Shown piece after piece: positions 23,890-33,705 of a stretch of DNA of 64,000 nucleotides (its first letter is position 1; every line of letters begins with the position of its first letter). The notes below the pieces were generated by a model. That model worked only from the letters and a program-made list of their open reading frames with translations. It made no database searches and was not told where the DNA came from. Source of the stretch: Lingula anatina (lineage: Eukaryota > Brachiopoda > Lingulata > Lingulida > Lingulidae). The position numbers and the translations under genes were made by a program. The stretch covers positions 87,535 to 151,534 of the forward strand of contig NW_019775381.1 of NCBI RefSeq assembly GCF_001039355.2. Reading direction: 5' to 3'.

Positions 23890-25930
23890 TGTTTGTTCTT
23901 GTTATTTGCTTAAACTCTTTTAATTTTTTACACATTTTTTGGTAAAAATGGCGGGTAACTATAGTATACTTTTCCTACATAATCATCAACACTGCAAATA
24001 GTATAATAACACAAAAACTTTATTAAACTGTAAATGCTGACGCTATCTGCGCTGATGTTAATTGAAAAAAAAAACGGGAATAAAAACGATACTATGACAT
24101 ACGGTACATAAACATGTCAATCATCTGACATTCGTAACAGCTACTACTGGTATAGCCTATCCCCATCAGCCCAATCTTATCTGAAAGGGTCCTCTCACAG
24201 GCATTTTCAACAAAGGCGTCTTGCATCTTCATCGCTCGTACTAGATCACCCTTGTCTAGGGGAATCCTGACTGACTTGCCAATAAAGCATCTTTCGAGTT
24301 ACCATGCTCGTTCAAAAACAAAATGTCTCTTATGGAGTCTTTGCATTGAAGAAGCAATAATTCACCGATAAATGTTACTTTTTATCTGCTCATCATAATT
24401 ACTTAAATGCTCGTTTCAAAAAATATTAAATTGTCAATTCTGTCCAATACGCCCTCAACGTACAAGCAGGCATCCAGGAGAAAACTTCCATTACATGAAA
24501 AGAAAAATAAATACACATTAGGCCCATTTTTATTATATATATAATTTTTTAAAATTTACACGTACATGTAGTTGTGACCTTTCTGTCTGAGCGCTGAGCG
24601 TCAAATGAACCAAGGATCTGTTATAACTCCTTGAATGAACACAGCTCTAAATGCCGCATGCGCAACACTACTTACCACAACAAACCGATAGCCTCTTGCG
24701 CAAGCAGTGTCTCAGCCAGGAGAAATTAATTCAACTCTAATTCATCAAATTCAAACACGTTGAAACATATATTTGATCACAAAGCCCGACATAGAATATG
24801 TTGTATACTGCATGCAATTGGCGGTGGCATAACCTTATCTGCTAACTCGGGGTTGAAAGGGGTGAAACGACTGTAGAGAAGGGTCCTTTTTTTCTGAAGA
24901 AGTGGACTTTTCGTGGTGAGACCTACTTTAAATATTGATATTTTCTCGACAAAAAGGTATTTCATTCTAACCCACCTTCTAACTCATTATCAATCAAGAA
25001 TAAAATACTTGTTATTGAAACGTCTAGCGTGGTATACCTTTGTCAACCAAAATACACACTTATCGAAGAGGGTCTGTTTTGCGGACTTCTAGTGATAAGT
25101 ATTAAATTATTAGACGCTATATATTTAAATAAAAATGTTATTTCAAATAAAAACTTCTAATTGCACGACTTTGATAGAAAAGATGGACAGGTATTGTACA
25201 CGTGGACAACCTTCGTATCAAGAAAATCGGAGACACCCAAACATTTCCTAGACCTCCATTTCACTTGAATCATGGAGAGATGATAATCAAGAAATATAAA
25301 CATTGAAAACAATGGATTCAAAGAATACCTAAGTTGTAATAATTAAGATTAAGGTATACTCGAGACCGTCAGAAGGCCAAACCTCACGCCCCAAAGCTCA
25401 CGTTCGCTTCATCAGCAACGGAAATTTAAGAAAATAGTCATGGAATATCTATTCTTTTTTATCTCCAAAGTTGTCACCAAACCAACAAAGTCACACGCAT
25501 ACAAATCACAAGGGCGGATCGAGGCCGTCTTCTGGGTCTTTTGGATTTTCAAGTTTACATTGATGGGGATCTATTTCTTTTTGTCGGAAGTCGGTCAAAA
25601 GTAAAGAATGGATCAACAAAGATAATTTGGAAAACGGTCAGAAAATAGCTATGGATCCGCCCCTGAAATCTGTGCTGAATGAAGGTAAAATATTCAATAC
25701 CAAAAATCAGTATCTTGTACGTAAGAATTTGAGGTGTAGCTTACATGTACTCTGTAGGGTCGGGTGTAATAGGAACGGTAGTCTTAGGAATTAATAGAAG
25801 TCCGGGGTCCCATATGATAAGTATGGGTTAGGGTTAGTTGGAGTATTGGGGTCAGCAAAGGGACTGAATGTCACCTGACATAGTAATGGGAAACTGTTCC
25901 TAAGCAGACTGTTCCACTACCATTGCCGTT
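23890..25930. other. Spacer between the two preproprotein genes
   Basis: Mostly non-coding. It holds the coding-like remnant at 24092-24495 and a patch at about 24850-24920 that loosely resembles the interior of the element at 7445-7612 (AAGTGGACTTTTCG). Confidence 0.45.
24092..24495 (-). pseudogene. Degenerate coding remnant, family unknown
   Basis: Minus-strand sequence reads as protein in broken frames. From about 24493 to 24415: FSCNGSFLLDACLYVEGVLD and on, to a TAA. From about 24376: VTFIGELLLLQCKDSIRDIL. From 24295: RCFIGKSVRIPLDKGDLVRA, continuing through CERTLSDKIGLMG to a TAG at 24092. The pieces have normal amino-acid composition and follow each other in order, but shift frame near 24300 and carry stops between 24370 and 24415. 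That pattern suggests a decayed gene or exons I have mis-joined. I cannot name the family. Confidence 0.4.
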
Positions 25931-26000
25931 GTGTTTGCTTTTGCATCGTATGGAAAATCTTAGCTGCGGCCATCCCTGAAGTACGTTTCAGCACGCTCAT
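25931..26000. repeat. Direct repeat upstream of preproprotein gene 2, copy 1
   Basis: Starts GTGTTTGCTTTTGCATCGTA and ends CACGTT/ACGTTTCAGCACGCTCA, followed by CT-rich sequence. Copy 2 lies 3.0 kb downstream at 28967-29042 in the same orientation. Confidence 0.85.
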
Positions 26001-26579
26001 CTTCTCTCTCTCTCTCTCTCTCGCTCTCTCTCATCCATTCATTCTCCCATTCTCTCTCTCCTCTTTCGCAGCTTGACGTGGCATAAACCTAGCTGATTTG
26101 TTTTAGCAAGACGCCCGTGTGTATAACGTGTATATCGAAGAAAGAATTTGGCCATCCTCGTGCAGTCCCCTAATACACGAAGTGAAAAATCACGCAAGCA
26201 ATCTCAATATTTCTATACCTTGACTTTGAGAACAATTTCTTTAATTATCATTTTCTGTTGAACTAAACACCGTTTAAATCGTTCAATGAACCCAGCCTGT
26301 TAATCTTAGGCTAGATAGATAATCACTAAAAACCAAGGCACAATACAGAAATCGCATTGAAATTCCGAGTTTTTCTGCCAGAACCTGTCGTAGAAGCAAA
26401 TATTTTCCTCTGACCCGAGTTATCATATTGCGTCATTTTACTAACCATATCATGACATACCTGGAAACTCCATCCCAGCAAAGGAGCGCAAATTTCCTGA
26501 AATTTTGATGGAAATCTCGTCGCAGTCTCGCTCTGTTTGTGTCACTAGCGGTGTCAGGTAACTCGATCCTGGAGACGAG

Positions 26580-26703
26580 TATTTAAGCACCGTCTACTCC
26601 CTGCATTTGCACATGACTGGGGGACTGGACAGAAGTGGAAGAAGTCGAAAACCATTGGAGGCTGATTATATCAAAAACGACCGAGATCAACTGTAGGTTA
26701 ACT
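26580..26703 (+). promoter_or_regulatory. Promoter and leader exon of preproprotein gene 2
   Basis: A TATTTAAG box at 26580-26587 precedes a presumed leader exon that starts near 26610 and ends ACT|GTAAGT at 26703/26704. The leader contains GAAGAAGT-type purine words, as in gene 1. The intron runs to the TTATCTTTCAG acceptor at 27600-27601. Confidence 0.6.
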
Positions 26704-26935
26704 GTAAGTAAAGTAGGTAGACCTTTTGTTTTTAATATCACCGTGTTTTGCGACAAAGGTTTAGCCAAAACGAACCAGATGTTCTTTCGGTCATAAGCTA
26801 TTTTTTCATTCTTTTACTTTTGATAAGTCTATTAGATCTGGTATAAGAACATGAAATTTCCTAGATTAGACAGTCTGTTTGTTGACGTCATCGTTATAAC
26901 GTATGTGTTCACATAGGTCTGTATATATATATACA

Positions 26936-27556
26936 CAATCTTTCTCGAACAAACGTCAATCTCGCACGCGCACGCACCCGTGTATTAATACATATATGCT
27001 TTCATGTAAATTTCACTTCAACCTTACTGAATAGAATAGTTAGTGCACACTTCAATGACCTTCTGGTCTTATGTTATTGAACAGTGCAGCTTTCTGTAGC
27101 GCTCCAGTTTGAGAGACTGACCAAGCTTATATGCTTTCTATGACCTCAGAGAGTCACCTACACTCGACGCGACCAGTTAAAACTAGATTAATATTGAATA
27201 GAATATTAATTGTGAAAGGGAGTAAAAATCCTGCATTTAGAACAGGTGTGACGAAACTGAGGGTCTGTGTAACAGATAGTCCGCCCTCCATATAGTTATA
27301 ATGGTTAGGGTTAGCCTGTACCTAAAGTGTGTCAAAATCTAGGGAGAGGCTTACCTATACAAATGAAGAGAAAGCGGACTCTCTTTCATGGGGGAGTCTC
27401 TGTCACGTACGTTACACTGGACAAACTGGTGCGGTACAGGACAGCCCTTCCACTCATGTCTGCAAAAGCCCGCGCACAAACACGCACGCACATACACGTG
27501 AACACAGTCCTTCTCGAACAAACGTCAAACTCGCACGCGCAAGCACACGTGTATTA
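26936..27556. repeat. Pair of direct repeats inside intron 1 of preproprotein gene 2
   Basis: About 55 bp at 26936-26990 (TTCTCGAACAAACGTCAATC and onward to CGTGTATTAAT) recurs at about 27500-27556 with few changes. Confidence 0.8.
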
Positions 27557-27613
27557 ATTTTAAAAAAAGAGCGCCAAAAACATTATTACTTTATCTTTCA
27601 GAGCAGCTCTGCG

Positions 27614-28837
27614 ATGAAGTTCACGATTTTATGTCTACTGGCCGTCGCCTTTGCAGTATATTACGTCCATGAGGCGGATGCTTTTAGAAGAAGATTCCGA
27701 TTTCGCGTACGCATCCGAATACCACGCATCCGGTTACCACCCGTCAGGCTACCCCGAATTCGCCTTCGAATACGCTTTAACAGGATCAAGCATGCCCTTA
27801 AGAGATTAACAATGAGAAAACCGCCCAGTCAATGGGAAATGCTCGCTAACAGAGGGGTTTTCGTGCCAGAGTGCACAAAAGCAGTGCGTGAACAGGAGCC
27901 CGATGTGCATGCTTCCGATGTGGCCAACTTGTGCAACAAAGCATTCGATTTCTACGTTGCTCACGGTCCCCGTAATGAGCAGGGCTTCACGAATGCAATT
28001 GTGAGGGCAGCAGAGGTTTTGTTCAGCCGGGTAAGTTCAGGAGAGACATTGGCACTGGTGTGATTGCTATTTTGTAGAACACACCAGGATTAAAATTCAC
28101 ATTGACACATTTATAAGAGAAGTAGATTATTTTCCCCCCAAAAGTGGCTCATTGGCAAACTCCACATTGCTTTTTCTTCCTACTTCATCTGTTTGTTGTT
28201 TTCTTAATTTGTCATAGCACTTGATTTGATTTTTTATTTAACACTAGGATCAGCCAGATACTCTATCCGATGAAGAGATTGCAGAGATGGAGAGAGAAAT
28301 AGCGTCCGACTCGAACGAATTTGAAGATACAGTCGACTTCCCGGACCCGGACGACACCGGTAAGAAAACTCATTATGTCGCGTTTTGCACATGCCTAATT
28401 TGATTATGTTTCTCTTACTTGTTACTGAATAGTGTTTTTCAATTTAAAACGTTCCATCATCTCACCTATCCACTACCCTCCAGTTTACAATCATCTCATT
28501 GCAGACATTGCAACAGAATGTTAGGGAAAATCAGAGTTGTTTTATTGAAGTGAAATAGAACTTCCCATTACCAGTACTACTGGATCCACTGAAAAATTAA
28601 TTTCATTTGAGTTATTGTTTATCCCTTTGATTTTTACACTATCGTATGGTCCATATTTCACACCTGTTTAAAACTTGCAATACTTTGAAGTTGTAGTTTT
28701 ATTCACCTGGATACCCTCATTTTCTGAAGATGCTCAGATAGAGATCGAAATATAGGAAGTAAACGATTTCAATATTAACACTTCATTCTTGTAGTTCTAC
28801 ATTATTTACCATTTTATTTGTAGAGAAAGTCGTATAG
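27614..28837 (+). CDS. Secreted preproprotein 2, Arg-rich cationic segment, one C-x19-C domain, acidic tail
   Basis: Coding exons 27614-28030, 28248-28359 and 28824-28837 give 180 aa. Phases fit exactly (0, then a split GAG codon). A signal peptide (residues 1-23, cleavage after ADA) is followed by about 41 residues with 16 Arg, 2 Lys and no acidic residue. Arg alternates with Ile/Leu/Phe/Val and with PRIRLP-type repeats, and the segment ends HALKR, a likely dibasic cleavage site. The domain then starts WEMLANRGVF, has C-x19-C, and ends with GPRNEQGFTNAIVRAAE. The next exon is strongly acidic (SDEEIAEMEREIA), and the last adds only EKVV. Exon plan, leader intron and tail match preproprotein 1, so the two are tandem paralogues. 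The build resembles antimicrobial-peptide precursors in which an acidic part balances a cationic one. That role is inference. Confidence 0.85.
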
Positions 28838-28928
28838 CTGATCCAACCACGTGGCTTAAAGACAGAAGAAATGTCCTGTCAGGAGACCCTCATGTTGAGA
28901 TTTTTTATCAAAATCAACTTTCCGCAGC

Positions 28929-28934
28929 AATAAA
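28929..28934 (+). terminator. Poly(A) signal of preproprotein gene 2
   Basis: AATAAA 92 nt after the TAG stop, just before direct-repeat copy 2. Confidence 0.7.
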
Positions 28935-28966
28935 ATTGTAAAAAAAGTCGACTAAGAGCTGTTCAA

Positions 28967-29042
28967 GTGTTTGCTTTCGCATCGTATGGAAAATCTTAGC
29001 TTCAGCCATCTTTCGGGGGCAGAGCACGTTTCAGCACGCTCA
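28967..29042. repeat. Direct repeat downstream of preproprotein gene 2, copy 2
   Basis: Second copy of the repeat at 25931-26000, again followed by a CT-rich stretch (29043-29170). The pair brackets the whole gene. Confidence 0.85.
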
Positions 29043-29207
29043 CTTCCCTTTCTCTCTCTCTAACTCATACACACACGCTCTCTCTGTCTCTTTCCCTCTC
29101 TCTAATGCCTCCTTTCTGTCTCATTCATTATCTATTCTTTCTCTCTCCTGTCTCTATTTCTCTCTCTCTTCTGTGGCTGCCGACAAATGCATCCTTATTT
29201 GATGGTA
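29043..29207. repeat. CT-rich low-complexity tract
   Basis: Interrupted (CT)n with CTGTCTC words; no coding potential. Confidence 0.8.
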
Positions 29208-29430
29208 GCCTATCACCCCATTTCCATAGATTAGATCGACCTACTTTAGATCGACCTAACTCCCTGGGGGTTCACGCTAAATAGCTGTCAGCCGGGCGGA
29301 CACGAAAGTTAATTATACCCTTACAGCTTGTAGTAGGCGGGACGGACATTTAAGTTGGATTATCTGACAGTAATCTAGTAAGACTCCCCGCGGGATAGAT
29401 CGATCTAAAATCTATGGGAATAGAGCCTAT
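29208..29430. mobile_element. MITE-like palindromic element, family A copy 4
   Basis: The ends CCCATTTCCATAGATTAGATCG and ATCGATCTAAAATCTATGGG are inverted repeats, with GACCTAACTCCCTGGGGG inside. It is close to copy 2 in reverse orientation. Confidence 0.8.
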
Positions 29431-29762
29431 GGGTCTGGTCAGATGACATCAGATTGTTCTCAAGCACCTTAACTTTTATAATCATAAGTTATGGAGATTG
29501 GTATTTCTTGGAAATCAGATGTCACAAAATGCCAAACGCGTAAATGACGAAAAGAATAAAAAGTTTTGCAGAGCATACAAGCACAATTATATCATCTAAA
29601 TGTGTTGCTTATCTCGTAGACTAAAAATCCACCAGTAGTAAATGCTGAGAATAAGAACTGACCTTAAAAAAAACAAACAAACAAATTCTTGAACAGTATA
29701 AAGAGAACTAAAAAACGAATGTTTCTGAGGCTCAGTCCTTTCACGCACACTGAAAACCTCCC

Positions 29763-32700
29763 TCAAACTTCTACAGGTATACTGTATCGGCCTTGTAGTA
29801 TTTGTTCCCTGTGCCACAAGTGTTCACATATCGTGTTAAGTATTGGTGCTACCTCGTTAAGGTCGCCCCTGAGCTCAGTCTGCCTATAGTCTGTGATGTT
29901 TTTAATGCGGAGCACTGGCGTCCTCCATTGTTGTTCAAAGTCTCGTATGTCCCTCTGCGTTATCTCGCTGTGTGCGTGGAGGTCATATCTGAGACAGGGG
30001 TTAAGGAAATCAATTCTTTTTTATAAATAAATAATTTTATATAAATAAATAAATAATAGATCTGCAAATGATCAGATCAGAAGAAAATGATTTACCTGCA
30101 CATGACACTCATTACAACAGCTTCATCCTACTGGATTAGAAAGAAAATGGAACATATTCAAACAAAGTTAGGTCACATTCACAACCAGTTGTGGACAAAC
30201 TGTGGATTAACTAGTGCCATGATCCACTTCAAAGCATGCCAAGATTTAATTCCTCTGCCCCAGCTGGGACAGTGCGCGTGAGAGGTGGGAATCCATACTT
30301 GATCCACGAACTAGTATAAAACAAATGAATATTTAAGTAGCAGTCTCTGTAAGGTTCAGAATAGGGTGGCACATGACCCTCTCAGATTTTGATGAAAATT
30401 GGTGTATTTGTTCATTATAGCCCCAAACCAACATAATGGATATTGGTTTGTTTGAATCACCCTCGGTTGCCATGGTAACAGCACTTAAAAATTTTCACCC
30501 AAGATGGCGGAATCCAGATTGCAAAATTTCAATTTCAGCTATATTTGAGCTAAAAAAACCATAAATGTGGATAAATAAACATTTTTCATTTTCAGACATT
30601 GTTAAATATCATATACTATTTGAACTAAAAACATATAAATAAATGTTTTTGGTGGCCTTTAAAAATTAGAAAAATAACTTTGAAAATGGGGAATTTTCAA
30701 AAATTCCAATTTTTGCTAAAATGCCCAAATTTGCAAATTTCAAATACATTTTTCATAGACTGGCCAAAGCCATCTANGGGGTTACCTGAACATTTTATAT
30801 AGAAAAGCATATGGGAGAAAAATTTCAGGCTTAAATATAAAACGCTCTAAAAAATTAATTATTTTAAATATGCAACTTTTCGGGCTCAATTTATTAGTTT
30901 TTAGCATAGTTCTTCACAGTAAATTAAAAGAAAACAAAATCTGGGAGGGTCATGTTCCAATGCCCCTATGTTATTTTTCTGATTCTTACAGAGACTGGTA
31001 CTTAAGTTTCTGCAAAATCATAACAACTTCTAACCATAAAAAAATACAAGATACATTAAAATTTTTTTGTATAAAAAGGGGCCGAGCAGGACACAAGTGC
31101 CATCTAGTGTTCACCAAGTAAACTAGGCCCTGTGTGATGTATAAAAACTCATGCTTTCTGGTAGCTTTATCTTCACAGAGTCAAGTGCATTAACCAAAAC
31201 AGAAGATATCATAACAAAGGATACTTTGTTCCCATTATAAATCTACAAATGTTGTCTTGGGGCTCTATAACCCTTGACATCTGCTGCGGAAGATCCTCAA
31301 ATCCAGACTTGTCCACAAAACTGAAGACAAACATCACAGCATCTGCTTGGTCCTTGCAGGCCTATAAAGGAAATTATTTATTCTTAGTCCACATTTCATC
31401 AACTCAAATTATGTTAAAGATTGCAATCAATTACTTGAATTACTACCACAAATTCAAGCATGGATATTAAAATCCAGAGCTAGACTACTTCCCTTCAATG
31501 TGGTCAAATTAAATATATTATCATTACTCTTTATGCAGCCCCTACTTTCTTTATCTATCTGAACAAGTTCCAGTATAAATTTTGTTTAACAATTATCCAA
31601 CTTTTATTAAATCTCTCATAATGCCAGTGCATTGCTGCACTTACAGGTAAAACATGATCAAACTTTCATTAAATCCCTTGTTATGCTAGTGCATGATGGA
31701 CTTACTGGTAAAACATGGTCAAACTTCTTGAGGGCATTTTCTCCTGCGTCCCAGAACTGGAGCTGAAACATGACCACTTTGTCCTCATGTAAGATCTTCA
31801 CTGGCCAGTATACTTCTGTAGTCTGGATACCTGGGGGAAAATATGACATTTTATATTAAACAGTATATAGTAAACAGTGGAGAGATGTGACATTTTATAG
31901 AAATGATATACATGAATGTGTGCTGAGCACAGGCATGTATTCTTATTTTCTGCAAAAGTTCATCTTTTAACCCCCCCTCCTCCCTTGACTGGCTTAGAAT
32001 TTCTGGATCAAATCATGATTTAGAGCAGATATTTTCTCCAAACACATAAAGGGAGTTATTTCAAACCCCTTGAAACCATTCTACCCACAGGCCTGATATA
32101 CATGAAGAATCTGAAAGGACCAAAAATAACAAGTCCAAGCATGAAATCTATAGATAACAGACTGTAAACAACCTAAAATAACTGCAAAACAATACCATTA
32201 TGTTAAATATACTGGTCTATTTCCTCTTAACAGCAGCGACATGTAACTTCCTAGACTTATATCTACCAGTACTTTTACCTGGTGTTTCGCTGTGTATGGA
32301 AGGCACTTCATTCCCTGACAGCTTAGAAATGGTGCTTGTTTTACCAACGCCACTCTTTCCACACACGAATATCTTAAACCTGTACTCCTCCGGAGCCAAA
32401 TGTGGGGGAAAACTGGGTCTTTCCAGCAGCCCTGTCAGAAAACAATGCCAATTGTGAGTGTGGAATATTATATCATTAGCATAAAATACATAGGGTCTTA
32501 TATTGTATCAGTATTTTTTTAAACAAGGTTTAATCTTGAGATAGAAAAGGAGGCAAACTGCATGTAGTATTTCAGCATGACTGTGAAATATTATATAATT
32601 AGCACAGTCTAGAATATGAAAAATCTGACATTATTAATTGGTATGACAGTAAATCTTTATAATAAAACATCCAAAACCAGTTAAAATTACTAAATGAACT

Positions 32701-32886
32701 CAATTCAGTTGACAAGAACTACTAGTATGGCTGCAACAAAATTTACCAAAAAAAAATGTCACTCTCACCGAAGACTTTTCGTTGATGAAGATTCCTGTGC
32801 ATAATAGACATAATGACCTCTCGTCCCTCGTGACTCTTGTACCAGTCCCACTGGACATGACTGCCCGGCTTGACCAGGATGTCCAT
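29763..32886 (-). CDS. CPLANE2: CPLANE2/RSG1, Rab-like small GTPase of ciliogenesis
   Basis: Five minus-strand exons (32886-32769, 32431-32279, 31830-31706, 31361-31225, 29988-29763) join in phase to give 252 aa, close to vertebrate RSG1 (about 258). Motifs in order: VFGLLERP at the exon 1/2 junction, P-loop GKSGVGKTS, GIQTTEVYWPVK, WDAGENALKKFDH (switch II), FSFVDKSGFEDLP, a divergent G4 motif GTKYD, and a C-terminal HLWHREQIL. No C-terminal prenylation cysteine is present, as in the family. RSG1 works with the CPLANE complex (INTU, FUZ, WDPCP) at the basal body in ciliogenesis; that is family knowledge. A TTACAG just before the ATG suggests a 5'-leader intron. The gene is head-to-head with REV1, 819 bp apart between start codons. 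The small last intron holds a large inverted-repeat element. Confidence 0.93.
30333..31005. mobile_element. 673-bp inverted-repeat element in the last CPLANE2 intron
   Basis: The ends TTAAGTAGCAGTCTCTGTAA and TTACAGAGACTGGTACTTAA are inverted. Matching continues for about 70 bp per side (CACATGACCCTCTCAGATTTTG against CAAAATCTGGGAGGGTCATG). The interior is AT-rich and non-coding, with one N at about 30777. Confidence 0.8.
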
Positions 32887-33052
32887 TCTGTAATGACCAT
32901 GAACTTAATTACCAAGGTTACATGGTAACAGCTTACCCTCTTACCCAGCTTACCCAGATGCAGTGTGATAGCTGTCTCATGGATATCCTAGTCAACTAAG
33001 CCAGGGAACTGACTTCAGTTTTTTTTTTTTTTTTTAATTTATTTATTTATTT

Positions 33053-33096
<44 letters not shown>

Positions 33097-33705
33097 GGGC
33101 CAGAGACTGCTTTCACACATCTGTATCTAATCTCATTTCATTACATTACAAGTACACTGTACAGTGGACCAAAAACTTCTAGCATGTGAATGTTTCCTTT
33201 CGCATGGGCCATGTAACGAAGCTTAGGATGTGTAGCTTAAAATGATCGTTGCAAAACACAGCGTACAAACTGAAAGCAAGCACAGCCATGGAGGGAGCAA
33301 CATACAACCTACAGTACAGGTGTACCAATGTTAGCTACAAAATGTGAAAGTTACAAATACTAGTACGTAGCACAAGTGCATTTAGATTTACTGCTTGGTA
33401 AAATGTATATCTTCATTGAACTTTCTACCATACTTATTTTTCTTTTCATATTTTCACTCAAAAGTAGACAGCTTCAGTGAACAACACACAACTGAAACTT
33501 AGTCAAAGACTTGCTTCTAAACCTCACCTTATTTACGTTTGGCACACTGGCGCTTTCTACAGGTGCCCGGAAGTGACCTATTTATAGCTTGCATCCGGGC
33601 ATTTTAAAGATGGATTCTTCCATGTTTGGGCTTGTTGCAAAATGCGATGACGTGAAGTTCTGGTGAATGATGGATATTACGTGAGGTTTTAACTTAAAAG
33701 ATGCA
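32887..33705. promoter_or_regulatory. Shared CPLANE2-REV1 upstream region
   Basis: The two genes diverge from this 819-bp interval. It holds a T-rich/(GT)n microsatellite (33021-33090) and, 132 bp before the REV1 ATG, an ETS-type CCGGAAGT at 33567-33574. That motif is common in TATA-less bidirectional promoters. Start sites of both genes are probably near it, which would put a leader intron in CPLANE2. Confidence 0.55.
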
